Of a stretch of DNA of 64,000 bases, positions 37,501 to 45,388 are shown in pieces. The position numbers and the translations under genes are program-made. The stretch spans positions 1-64,000 of the forward strand of contig NZ_AQHR01000107.1 in assembly GCF_000390185.1 (NCBI RefSeq). Direction: 5' to 3'. Under the pieces are notes generated by a model. It was not told the origin of the DNA, made no database searches, and saw only the letters and a list, made by a program, of their open reading frames with translations. This stretch comes from Lunatimonas lonarensis (GTDB lineage Bacteria; Bacteroidota; Bacteroidia; Cytophagales; Cyclobacteriaceae). How positions within the stretch are numbered: the first letter of the stretch is position 1; the number at the start of each line of letters is the position of its first letter.

Positions 37501-39532
37501 GGGATGGACCCAACGGGAACTACCCCAGTTTGAAGGATCTCGCCTCCAAAATATACAGATCGATCGGCAAAGCAGTTCTTGGAGATTCGAAGACAAACAG
37601 CTGGCGATTGACCTCTTCACATTTGGCCCAGAAATGGAGGGAATGGACCCGACCAATATCCAACTGCTGATTAACGGTGTTTCCTACATACTGGATCAGG
37701 CAGGAAGGCTTTGTTTTCCCGGATCGCTTGGATTGTTGGCATTTCAGGACAAAACGCTCAATCCCTACCTGCCCATCCCGTTGACCACTGCCGAGATTTT
37801 GGATCCAAAAGCCTGCGGCAGATCCCCCCAAATCATACAAAACATCCGAAACCAATGGATCACGGGTGCCGGACAAACCATGCTCTTAGACTATATAAAT
37901 AACTTGGCTCCCGATGACTATGTCGTGATATTCTCCATAGGCAATGTGACCTTTTCAGACTGGTCTGACGAAGTGATCATGAAGATGAAGGAGGTAGGTG
38001 CCAATGAGGCTACGATCCGAAACCTACGGACGGGAGACCCCTACGTCCTTTTCGGCCGGAAAGGTATGCGTCCTGGAGATGCGATCGAACTGGTTCCCAA
38101 CGATGAAAAGGAAGAACCGGCCAGTGCCCAGTCCCTACGGTTTGAAACCGTATTAAAAGGCTTCTCTCCCTTTGCCAGCATTACTTCTCCTTTGATCGGC
38201 CCCTCTTCTCATTGGGTTTCCTTCTTCAACCGTGTGTTGGAGCGCGATTATTTCAATACCTCCCTATCCCACTTTGACTTGGTGGGTATCACGCCCGAAG
38301 GCGGAGAGGTAACGCTTTATCCCCATTTACAAACCACGCAGCTAGATCTGAACAGCATTAATCCAACCGACTACCCCTACCTTCGGCTGAAGTATGCCAT
38401 GGAAGACCCTGACGCCTTGGTACCGGAGCACTTGGACAAGTGGCAGGTAAACTACACAGGGGTTCCCGAGGGTGTGCTGATTCTAAAAACCCGGCAGGAC
38501 CAAATAAACCTCTTCGAAGGACAGGAATCGGAGGTAGCCTTTGAGTTTGTCAACATTTCCAAATTTGATTTTCCGGATTCGCTGACGGTCGAATACAGTT
38601 TTTACAATGTCGACCAGCGCAGAACCGAGCGGTTTACGATGAAAATACCTGCTGTAAAGGGAGGCCAAAGCCACGCTTTCTCCCTACCGTTTGATTCGAG
38701 GGGAAAGGCCGGCAAAAATGCCGTCAATGTCTCCGTCAACCCCCGTATTTTTATGGAGCAACGGTTCCGAAACAACCTGATGGATCTACCGGATTATTTT
38801 ATCGTTGCCGGGGACGACCTCAATCCCATCCTAGATGTTCATTTTGACGGGATCTATATCATGGATGGGGATATCGTTTCCCCTACAGTCCTGATTTCCA
38901 CTGTGGTGAAAGACGAAAACCGCTTCTCCCTCAAAAAAGATACGGTAGGCATCGAATTGATGCTTAAAAAGCCCTGTGAGGGATGTGATTTCCAACGAAT
39001 CAGCTTTAGCAATCCACAGGTTCGGTGGTTTGAAGCGACGGAAAACAGTGAATTTAAGATCGAATTTCAGCCGGGCCCGTTGGAAGATGGCTTGTATGTA
39101 CTGCGTGTCAATGCCAGCGATGTGGCAGGAAATATGGCAGGAGAAAAACCATACGAGATCAACTTTGAGGTGGTAAACGAAAGTCAGATCACCAATTTCT
39201 ACCCCTATCCGAATCCATTCAGCAGCAGTGTCCGCTTTGTATTTACGGTGACCGGATCGGAGGTTCCTGATGAAATCAAAATCCAGATCATGACCGTCAC
39301 CGGCAAAATCGTCCGTGAGATCTTCCAGGACGAGCTCGGGCCGATTCGGATAGGAAACAATATTTCGGAATTTGCATGGGATGGCAAGGATGAATACGGA
39401 GACCAATTGGCCAATGGGGTATATATCTACCGGGTGCTCGTAAGGAAAAACGGGCAGTTTATGGAACACCGGGCTACCGCCGGAGATAAGGCCTTTAAGC
39501 GAGGTTACGGCAAGATGTACCTATTGAGGTAA
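34502..39532 (+). CDS. porU2: PorU2-type C25 (gingipain-like) peptidase, type IX secretion-associated
   Basis: The 1676-residue protein has a signal peptide (VFFTAILTWWIGAVFGQ). The C25 peptidase domain spans about 440-800: GRLPARTPEDVANYLEKIKE, the catalytic His634 in FFGHAAP and the catalytic Cys668 in LNGCDAGN. A middle region follows with repeated beta-sandwich stretches. About residues 1040-1200 (DYVVIFSIGNVTFSDW through VLFGRKGMRPGDA) resemble the interleukin-like EMT inducer (ILEI/FAM3) fold. The C-terminus (1565-1676; FYPYPNPFSSSVRF, AWDGKDEYGDQLANGVYIYR) is a FlgD-Ig-like sorting-type module. PorU trims T9SS signals; PorU2 is a predicted paralogue of unproven function. The ATG overlaps the barrel gene stop. 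Confidence 0.88.
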   Translation: MKKVFFTAILTWWIGAVFGQNNQWINYSQDYYKIPTAANSIYRLSYTTLAASGINMNTLDPRDIRIYHRGQEVAIQLDGQQDGRFDTGDFIQFMGKKNDASLDLALYSDPNHLPNPYYNTHNDTTAFFLTVTPGVRGKRMQVKEAPTNQVPLTSSYIREELVDFSEQYFLGRSYFPGVRLSKYDQGQGWTGTNLARGANRVINLNNLGSLSPLVVPSLEISLLGRSETPHRTAIQVGPSLSALRGLGTYDYQNFEVNVLSEPLQATDFSSDGNLVVRVASMGVDGAIDNISINYIKVTLGVVIPAGDVNQRRMQFPSGISRLSIQNTSQNYLVYDVSDSYHVVRHEVRRTGNLLETIAGDPGRPATLHLQQTSTVIEPNVLERVRFRNLLAQNADYLIISHRKLTQPSSTYGNPVEAYAAHRAGPAGGGYDTLTVTMEQLYNQFSYGEKSPLAIREFLKTYFPIHQPDHLLLIGRAFGIYNTQRSGGVSYFYRNNPAIFPIQDLVPVFGYPYSDNQYALGLDPAFPLRQDIAVGRLPARTPEDVANYLEKIKEKDALGVQEPWQKNLIHLSGGRSAFELERFYNFLSGFRATAEDIYLGGSVFTFRKRSNATVELINISEQVNAGVSLVTFFGHAAPSSTDIDIGFAGIDEMGYRNKGKYPVLLLNGCDAGNAFGAAYTFGEDWINTPDRGASNFLAHSDVGIDVYLRRYSESFYAKAFSDSSLIYQSVGKVKIESDKLLYERYGTSEVNQSHANQMIMLGDPAARIFPANKADYSLNAEEVWLEGFNGDPLSSLLDSVKLSVVVRNLGIVNLDSIEINVSRQLPDGTTVAYDTRQFEPIFRKDTLSLSISNTGVNAFGDNHFTIEVNKRRPIQELTFANNTVMVSKYIPMSGTLNLFPIDFAIVNSRNVEIIAQIPGKSVEERTIVVQLDTAANFSSAWRRETRITTSNLARWQVDLFQQIPQRDSLTYYWRTRFLEPKPGENAAWTPTSFSYIRNGPEGWTQRELPQFEGSRLQNIQIDRQSSSWRFEDKQLAIDLFTFGPEMEGMDPTNIQLLINGVSYILDQAGRLCFPGSLGLLAFQDKTLNPYLPIPLTTAEILDPKACGRSPQIIQNIRNQWITGAGQTMLLDYINNLAPDDYVVIFSIGNVTFSDWSDEVIMKMKEVGANEATIRNLRTGDPYVLFGRKGMRPGDAIELVPNDEKEEPASAQSLRFETVLKGFSPFASITSPLIGPSSHWVSFFNRVLERDYFNTSLSHFDLVGITPEGGEVTLYPHLQTTQLDLNSINPTDYPYLRLKYAMEDPDALVPEHLDKWQVNYTGVPEGVLILKTRQDQINLFEGQESEVAFEFVNISKFDFPDSLTVEYSFYNVDQRRTERFTMKIPAVKGGQSHAFSLPFDSRGKAGKNAVNVSVNPRIFMEQRFRNNLMDLPDYFIVAGDDLNPILDVHFDGIYIMDGDIVSPTVLISTVVKDENRFSLKKDTVGIELMLKKPCEGCDFQRISFSNPQVRWFEATENSEFKIEFQPGPLEDGLYVLRVNASDVAGNMAGEKPYEINFEVVNESQITNFYPYPNPFSSSVRFVFTVTGSEVPDEIKIQIMTVTGKIVREIFQDELGPIRIGNNISEFAWDGKDEYGDQLANGVYIYRVLVRKNGQFMEHRATAGDKAFKRGYGKMYLLR

Positions 39533-39572
39533 TGAGGCTCCAACCATTGCATTCTATTCAGTGTGCTGCCAA

Positions 39573-40103
39573 TTAATTTACCAGCTGCACCCATTTGACG
39601 GTCACAAGCAGCTGCCCTACATGGCGCTGCAAATGCTCGGCTGCGTGAAAAAGCAACCCTAGTTGGGTGGTGGGAATTTTTTGGCGACCCAGAAGCCGGG
39701 TTTCTGTCAACGTAGTATGGTCTGTCGTTCGCAGTCTATCTATAGCATATCCGATCTGTCGTTCCAAATAACGTATATGGTCTTCCACCGTCTCCAAACC
39801 GGGACGAGGAATGCCTTCTTGTTTTAAAAATGCAAGTTGATCCCCATTGAGCGGTTGCCCGTCAGCATAGGTGAAAAGGCGGTCTACCACCCCTGCCATA
39901 TGCTGGAGGTGAAATCCCACGGAAGCCATCCCTGCCGGACGTATCCACAATTTTTCCACTTCGAAACCATGCAGAAAACGGGCCACATCATCCACTGTTT
40001 GTAATAGCGCATGGGCAACAGGTTGCAATAGGCTTGGCACTCCCTCAATCGGCCCACGTTGCCAAACTTCTAGGGTAGCAGGTGTTGATTTGTTTTGTAT
40101 CAT
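39573..40103 (-). CDS. DinB-family protein
   Basis: The 176-residue protein shows the four-helix DinB pattern with three metal-binding His positions: ASVGFHLQHMAGVVDRLFTY near residue 60-80 and LLFHAAEHLQRHVGQLLVTV near 149-168. DinB/YfiT-like proteins are metal-binding, some act as thiol-dependent S-transferases; the substrate is unknown. It is convergent with the PorU2 gene and divergent from the T9SS protein gene. Confidence 0.87.
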   Translation of the reverse strand: MIQNKSTPATLEVWQRGPIEGVPSLLQPVAHALLQTVDDVARFLHGFEVEKLWIRPAGMASVGFHLQHMAGVVDRLFTYADGQPLNGDQLAFLKQEGIPRPGLETVEDHIRYLERQIGYAIDRLRTTDHTTLTETRLLGRQKIPTTQLGLLFHAAEHLQRHVGQLLVTVKWVQLVN

Positions 40104-40208
40104 ATTTCAACTCAATTGTCTTTAACTTTCAAGAATTATATTCTATTTTTATACATATTTCAGTCGTATATTTTGATATACATAAAAAAGAAGTCAATTA
40201 TAAGATTT

Positions 40209-41948
40209 ATGTTTTTCAAAAAACCTTTTAGAATAGAACGCCTGACTTTTTGGTTTGGATCGACCTTGAAGGGATTTTCGATAAGATTTTTCTATATCTT
40301 CCTCATCAGCGGTGCCTTTTTACTGTCAGGTTCAACGAAGTTGTCGGGCCAAGCGTTTGGAGGCGCATCGGGAATCATTACTGATTACAATGGTTTTTGG
40401 AACTCATCCATCAATGCGATAAATCCGATAATGCCAGATAACACCCATCATTTATTGGCATTCTCTTGGAACGGACAGGTCTTCTCCACTGGAGTTGACG
40501 ACGAAAATCTAGCAGCCAATTCAGTGAACTTTTCACCCCAAATTTACCAGGCATTTCCCGTACGCAATATACAGTCTACAAATGTCACTTACATAGGACT
40601 TGGTCAGCTTTATGATGGGATCGATAACGGTATATCCTCGCCACCACCGTTTTCTATTCCACCAAACCTATCTTCCTTTCTAACCCGAGGACTACAAGGC
40701 TTGGATTTCGGTTCTGGGGTAGCAAACATTGCGGCGGGAAGCATTATATTTGATTTCACGGGTATAATTGACGAAACACAAATCGGAGATGGCATACCGG
40801 ATATCTTGGTGACACAAATGGCAGACCCAAACGGAAACCTCGATGCAATCTTTATGACAGATGCAGATGGCAACATGATAGGCAATGCACTAAGTATCAA
40901 CCATCTGACGATCCCTTCATTGGGGAAGTGGTCGGCTGATTTTTATCGACTGAACGGAACTAGCGCAGCCTTTATCAAAGGCACTAGGGACTTACGGCTT
41001 TGGGTAGCCGAACTTAGTGCGTTTGGAATAACCTTGGATAATTATCATCTCGTAAGAAGTATGCGATACACTCTTAACGGGTCAAGCGATCCTGCATTCG
41101 CCGCTTTCAAAGTAGGGGTTTTTGACATTATAGCAGCGAATGATGACCATGCAGAAACCCTTCCAAAACTACCCGTACAAATTAATGTATTGGCAAACGA
41201 CCTCCCGCAAGAAATACTGAATCCCGCTTTTTTGAGGATAATCAGCTCCGCTGCGAATGGAGCAACCCAAATAAACAACCAAACTGGGGTTATTACCTAT
41301 ACTCCCAACGATGGATTTTCAGGACTGGATTTTTTCATCTACGAAATATGTGGCTCAAGTGAACTTCAATGTGATGAGGCAACTGTTTTTATTGACGTAG
41401 CTGCCGGAGCTTTGTCTTCGGAATTCATTCACTTCAATGCAACTTGGCTACCAAAGGGAGAGGTTTCACTTAGTTGGAAATTAAGATCCTCTCCAGAAAG
41501 ACGCCGTACCATTGTTGAAAGGTCATCAGACGGAGGAAATTGGATTTCCATTCACGAGGACCCACAAAAAGTACCCTCACTCCAAGCTGACTTAAGCTAT
41601 ATTGATCCGTTTCCAAACCCCACAAAGCCTACTTTTTATCGAATATGTGTCGTAACGGAACCGGATCGCAGGATTTACTCAGAGGTTCGAAGGGTTGCCC
41701 CTCCCATCAATAGACCTATCATATTGGAAGTGTACCCTAATCCAACGGCTGGCTTCGTAACCGTTACCGGTACACACAGTTCCATGAGCGATTTTGCCAT
41801 CATATCTGGTCAAGGATTCGACGTAAGTGGCCAAGTGATTGTACATCCTAAAAATTCCCTATCTTTTGAACTTGATCTGAGTACCCTTTCTCCGGGAATC
41901 TACATACTCAAAGTTGGTACCAACGTAAAAAGGATTAAAAAAAACTGA
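40209..41948 (+). CDS. T9SS type A sorting-domain secreted protein
   Basis: The 579-residue protein has a long N-terminal signal region (FYIFLISGAFLLSGSTKLSG). The first part (AFGGASGIITDYNGFWNSS to about 310) has no assigned domain. A cadherin/tandem-95-like module follows (PVQINVLANDLPQEILNPAF, GVITYTPNDGFSGLDFFIYE). The C-terminus (EVYPNPTAGFVTVTG through LSPGIYILKVGTNVKRIKKN) is a type A T9SS sorting domain, so it is probably exported to the surface by the type IX system. Function is unknown. The start at 40209 is the first ATG giving a normal signal peptide. Confidence 0.82.
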   Translation: MFFKKPFRIERLTFWFGSTLKGFSIRFFYIFLISGAFLLSGSTKLSGQAFGGASGIITDYNGFWNSSINAINPIMPDNTHHLLAFSWNGQVFSTGVDDENLAANSVNFSPQIYQAFPVRNIQSTNVTYIGLGQLYDGIDNGISSPPPFSIPPNLSSFLTRGLQGLDFGSGVANIAAGSIIFDFTGIIDETQIGDGIPDILVTQMADPNGNLDAIFMTDADGNMIGNALSINHLTIPSLGKWSADFYRLNGTSAAFIKGTRDLRLWVAELSAFGITLDNYHLVRSMRYTLNGSSDPAFAAFKVGVFDIIAANDDHAETLPKLPVQINVLANDLPQEILNPAFLRIISSAANGATQINNQTGVITYTPNDGFSGLDFFIYEICGSSELQCDEATVFIDVAAGALSSEFIHFNATWLPKGEVSLSWKLRSSPERRRTIVERSSDGGNWISIHEDPQKVPSLQADLSYIDPFPNPTKPTFYRICVVTEPDRRIYSEVRRVAPPINRPIILEVYPNPTAGFVTVTGTHSSMSDFAIISGQGFDVSGQVIVHPKNSLSFELDLSTLSPGIYILKVGTNVKRIKKN

Positions 41949-42055
41949 TTTAGAGCGACACAATCCTCAATTTTTAGTACAATTAACTTCACTTAACTCT
42001 ACCTAACATCTATCTTTAGAGATTGCAAACCATTTCCGAATCTGATACACTGCCC

Positions 42056-42973
42056 ATGGACCAACGACGCACTATCCTAAAAGGCCTATCATTACTTCCC
42101 ATTATGCCCTTTTTGTCCGAAACAGCACATGCCACACCCAAAGGAAAAAGCAAGTTTCGCTTCTGCCTTAACACCAGCACCATTCGGGGACAAAACCCCG
42201 GTATCGTAAGATACATTGAAATCGCGGCCAAGGCCGGATACGATGGGATAGAACTTTGGGTGGAGGACATCAAAAAATTCGTGGACGAACAGGGTGCTCC
42301 AGCCCTTAGAAGACATCTTGAATCCAACAAGTTAAAGCCCGAAAACGCCATTGGCTTTGCCCCGTGGATGGCCATGGACGAATCCCGAAGTGAAGCCGGT
42401 TTTCGTCAAATGGAAGAAGAAATGACGATGTTGGCGTCCATCGGGTGTCATCGCATTGCCGCCCCTGCTATCGGAAACGACGGCCCTATTGACCTGCTGG
42501 CCGCCGGCGAAAAATACAGACGCCTTTTAGAGCTTGGGCAAAAGACAGGGGTAAGACCCCAATTGGAATTCTGGGGAGCATTCAAGCCCTTTCACCACTT
42601 AGGGCAAACACTTGCCGTTGCTGCTGCCGCCAACCATCCCGATGCGAGGATTCTGGCCGATGTTTACCATCTTTTCCGCGGAGGATCTGGATACGACGGG
42701 CTTAAGTTGCTGAGTGGGCAATCAATCGAGATCTTTCACATGAACGACTACGTGGACACTATCCCAAGGGAACAGCAGGAAGATAAGGACCGCGTTTATC
42801 CGGGGGATGGTGCGGCACCTATGCGTCAGATCTTGACGGATCTCAGCAACATGGGAGGTGAAAAGGTTCTTTCCCTCGAGTTGTTTAACCCCACCTATTG
42901 GGAGCAGGATCCGCTGGAAGTAGCCAAAACAGGTCTCGCCAAAATGAAAGCACTTGTGAGTGAAATCGGCTAA
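42056..42973 (+). CDS. Sugar phosphate isomerase/epimerase-like TIM-barrel protein, Tat-type signal
   Basis: The 305-residue protein starts with a twin-arginine-like signal (MDQRRTILKGLSLLPIMPFL then AHA), so it is probably exported. The body is an AP-endonuclease-2/xylose-isomerase TIM barrel: FCLNTSTIRG, YIEIAAKAGYDGIELWVEDI, PQLEFWGAF, ILADVYHLFRGGSGYDGL, FHMNDYVDT and VLSLELFNPTYW, with the metal-binding Glu, Asp and His positions seen. Such proteins often isomerise or epimerise sugars, or act on keto-acids; substrate unknown. The in-frame TTG at 42023 was not used because the ATG fits the signal. Confidence 0.82.
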   Translation: MDQRRTILKGLSLLPIMPFLSETAHATPKGKSKFRFCLNTSTIRGQNPGIVRYIEIAAKAGYDGIELWVEDIKKFVDEQGAPALRRHLESNKLKPENAIGFAPWMAMDESRSEAGFRQMEEEMTMLASIGCHRIAAPAIGNDGPIDLLAAGEKYRRLLELGQKTGVRPQLEFWGAFKPFHHLGQTLAVAAAANHPDARILADVYHLFRGGSGYDGLKLLSGQSIEIFHMNDYVDTIPREQQEDKDRVYPGDGAAPMRQILTDLSNMGGEKVLSLELFNPTYWEQDPLEVAKTGLAKMKALVSEIG

Positions 42974-43015
42974 GCAGGGGTAGGAAAGCCAGTCAAGCTT
43001 AAAAATAGGGTTTAA

Positions 43016-43912
43016 TCAACGAGTCATGGCTACTGGGGCATAGCAGGTTCCATCCAGGTAGACATGTCCTTGGGGGGCGGTATCCAAGTGAAATTCAACG
43101 GTACCGCCATCTTCCAAATGCAACAGCAGTTTTGCTCCTCCCTGATCCGTAGCCTGGATCTCCCAAGTACCTTTAACTATAGGTTCGGGGCTTCTCGGCA
43201 TAGCATTAACCCGGGTATCCTTCTGGTATTGTGTGGGCGGATCGGAAAAACGAAATTGGCCGTCGGCACCAAGATCAATCCGCGCGGGAAGAGTTCCCTC
43301 CTCCCACTGATTGCCCGAACAGTCCGGCAAAAGGTTTAGGGTCATTTGACTAAGCCTTTCCTGCCATAAACCTACCAGTCCAACATCGATGGTTTTTATG
43401 GAATCAAATACAAGGCTTTTTGCGAGCAGAATCGCATCTTCCTTTAAGATATCTCCAAAAGACACCACATTGGTCGCCGCCAACACATTAACACCAAACC
43501 CCTCTGCGTTCAATATTGCCAGCCCGTAGGCAATGGCTGAATCTGACTCGATAGTGCCGGCGAAATGGGCACCGTATACCCCTGAATCAATCTCCAGGAT
43601 ATCCCCGATAGGGTTAAGGTTCACCTCGTCACCCTCTGTAATCCCACGAACCATCTCCGCTTTTAACTGGGTAGGAGAATCAAAGGAATTTAGGGAAAGG
43701 GACATAAATCCCGGGCTGTTTTCAGCTATCAACACATACCCTTCAGGTAGCTCGTGACCTATCCATCCATTTGGAACATGGAAAGATATACCGTATCCTT
43801 CCCAGGTAACTCTGCCGACCTGCTGGGCATTTGCCTGAATAAAATAAAAACAACAGCTAAGGAGCAGCAATAAGCGGCCAATAGATAAAAGAGTCGGTAT
43901 TTTGGATTTCAT
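43016..43912 (-). CDS. Secreted protein, unknown function
   Basis: The 298-residue protein has a signal peptide (LLLLSCCFYFIQANAQ), then about 150 residues resembling a PsbP/photosystem-like beta-alpha fold by eye (YGISFHVPNGWIGHELPEGY). The C-terminal 100 residues (LPARIDLGADGQFRFSD through TVEFHLDTAPQGHVYLDGTC) are beta-rich and resemble a lipocalin-like domain. No family was recognised with confidence. It is on the same strand as the DASS transporter, 52 bases after its end. Confidence 0.6.
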   Translation of the reverse strand: MKSKIPTLLSIGRLLLLLSCCFYFIQANAQQVGRVTWEGYGISFHVPNGWIGHELPEGYVLIAENSPGFMSLSLNSFDSPTQLKAEMVRGITEGDEVNLNPIGDILEIDSGVYGAHFAGTIESDSAIAYGLAILNAEGFGVNVLAATNVVSFGDILKEDAILLAKSLVFDSIKTIDVGLVGLWQERLSQMTLNLLPDCSGNQWEEGTLPARIDLGADGQFRFSDPPTQYQKDTRVNAMPRSPEPIVKGTWEIQATDQGGAKLLLHLEDGGTVEFHLDTAPQGHVYLDGTCYAPVAMTR

Positions 43913-43964
43913 AATCAGAAGCGCAATTTACGGCTAAAGATAAAAATAATACCGGTACAGCGCG

Positions 43965-45383
43965 CTAAATATAAAACAATACCCAAACCATCACGGTAAG
44001 GAAGGCCAAAATCGGACCTAACACGATAAAAAACAGTCCACCCTGCCTGAAATCCTTTTGATCCAACAACCCTGTGCTGTAAGAAATGGCATTGGAAGGA
44101 GTGGACACGGGCAATAACAGCGCACAAGAACAGCTGATGGCAACCATAACCGGCACCGCAATGCCGTATGACCCGGGCAACGAAGCACCCAGAGGCACCA
44201 ATATGGATGCCGCTGCGGTATTGCTCATGACATTGGAAACCAAAACAGCAATGACACAAAACACCATGGTTACCCCGATGACATGTATGGGCAGATCGTT
44301 GACCTTTGTCATAACAATATCAGCCAGCCCAACATCAACAAGCCCAATCCCCAGAGCCAGCCCACCTGCCACCAACATCAGGGTGTCCCAAGGCAACGTA
44401 CGAACCTGATCGGCGTGGATTACCTGGGTCATGGTCAGCAGAACTATGGGTATCGCCGAGGTAGCCGCTACCGGAATACCATGAAAAGGCTCCGTCAACC
44501 ACATACCCACCGTAATCAGCAGTGTGAAAATCACGGCGTAGCGCTTGGCTGGCTCTACCTTGCCTTCCTTTTTGGGCAGTCGCTCCAGATCCAGTACAAC
44601 CTCTGAAAAATCATAGCGCTTGCAAAGGTATTTCCAGAAAAGCCATACCAAAAACAACCCGGTCGGAAAACCAACCGCCATCCATTCGATAAAAGTCAGC
44701 GAGATGCCCTTTTCCTGCAACGCTCCCACGGCGATGGCATTGGGTGTACTTCCGATGATCGTACCGATGCCACCCACCGAAGCAGCAGCTGGAATAGCCG
44801 TCAACAAAGCCTTGGAGTAAGGAGATGATTTCCCTAATAAATGCACCAGCGGAATAATGGAAGAAATCATCATCGCCGTAGTGGCAGTATTTGACATTAC
44901 CATACTGGCGAGAGCGGTCATCATCATGAATCCCAATAGCAACCGCTCAGGCTTACTTCCGAATTTTTTTACGGTAAACCGGAAAAGCTGTCGATCCAGC
45001 TCAACCATACTCATACCCTCAGCCAGAAAAAACCCTCCAAGAAGAAGCCAAATCACATTGGAAGTCCACGTATCCAAAAACAGCTCCGGGGAGGCAGATT
45101 TTTCGAATACATAGTCTGTACTGAACCCTATCAACATCATGGCTATGATAAAAATACCCACGGCAAAGGGCGGGATCGCTTCCGTAACCCAGAGGCCGAT
45201 GGCAAGTACGGTTATCAAAAAAACGTAATTCACCTCCGTTCCATAGTCCAACTGGCTAAAAAAGGAGGTAACTATCAACGCAATGACTACGTTCCCTAAA
45301 AAGGTAGAGGTATTGAATATCCAATTCAGACGTAGTCGTCTGTACCACTTTATCGCGGCGTACCTGGAATCACTGTCTGGCAT
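43965..45383 (-). CDS. DASS/SLC13-family sodium-coupled anion transporter
   Basis: The 472-residue inner-membrane protein has about 11-12 helices and the DASS signatures: MSNTATTAMMISSIIPLVHL near residue 160, SVGGIGTIIGSTPNAIAVGA near 200 and VSNVMSNTAAASILVPLG near 380, the two SNT sodium/substrate motifs. The family carries dicarboxylates, citrate or sulfate. It starts 5 bases after the upstream secreted hydrolase gene, so the two are probably co-expressed, suggesting uptake of a product released outside. Confidence 0.9.
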   Translation of the reverse strand: MPDSDSRYAAIKWYRRLRLNWIFNTSTFLGNVVIALIVTSFFSQLDYGTEVNYVFLITVLAIGLWVTEAIPPFAVGIFIIAMMLIGFSTDYVFEKSASPELFLDTWTSNVIWLLLGGFFLAEGMSMVELDRQLFRFTVKKFGSKPERLLLGFMMMTALASMVMSNTATTAMMISSIIPLVHLLGKSSPYSKALLTAIPAAASVGGIGTIIGSTPNAIAVGALQEKGISLTFIEWMAVGFPTGLFLVWLFWKYLCKRYDFSEVVLDLERLPKKEGKVEPAKRYAVIFTLLITVGMWLTEPFHGIPVAATSAIPIVLLTMTQVIHADQVRTLPWDTLMLVAGGLALGIGLVDVGLADIVMTKVNDLPIHVIGVTMVFCVIAVLVSNVMSNTAAASILVPLGASLPGSYGIAVPVMVAISCSCALLLPVSTPSNAISYSTGLLDQKDFRQGGLFFIVLGPILAFLTVMVWVLFYI

Positions 45384-45388
45384 CTTAA

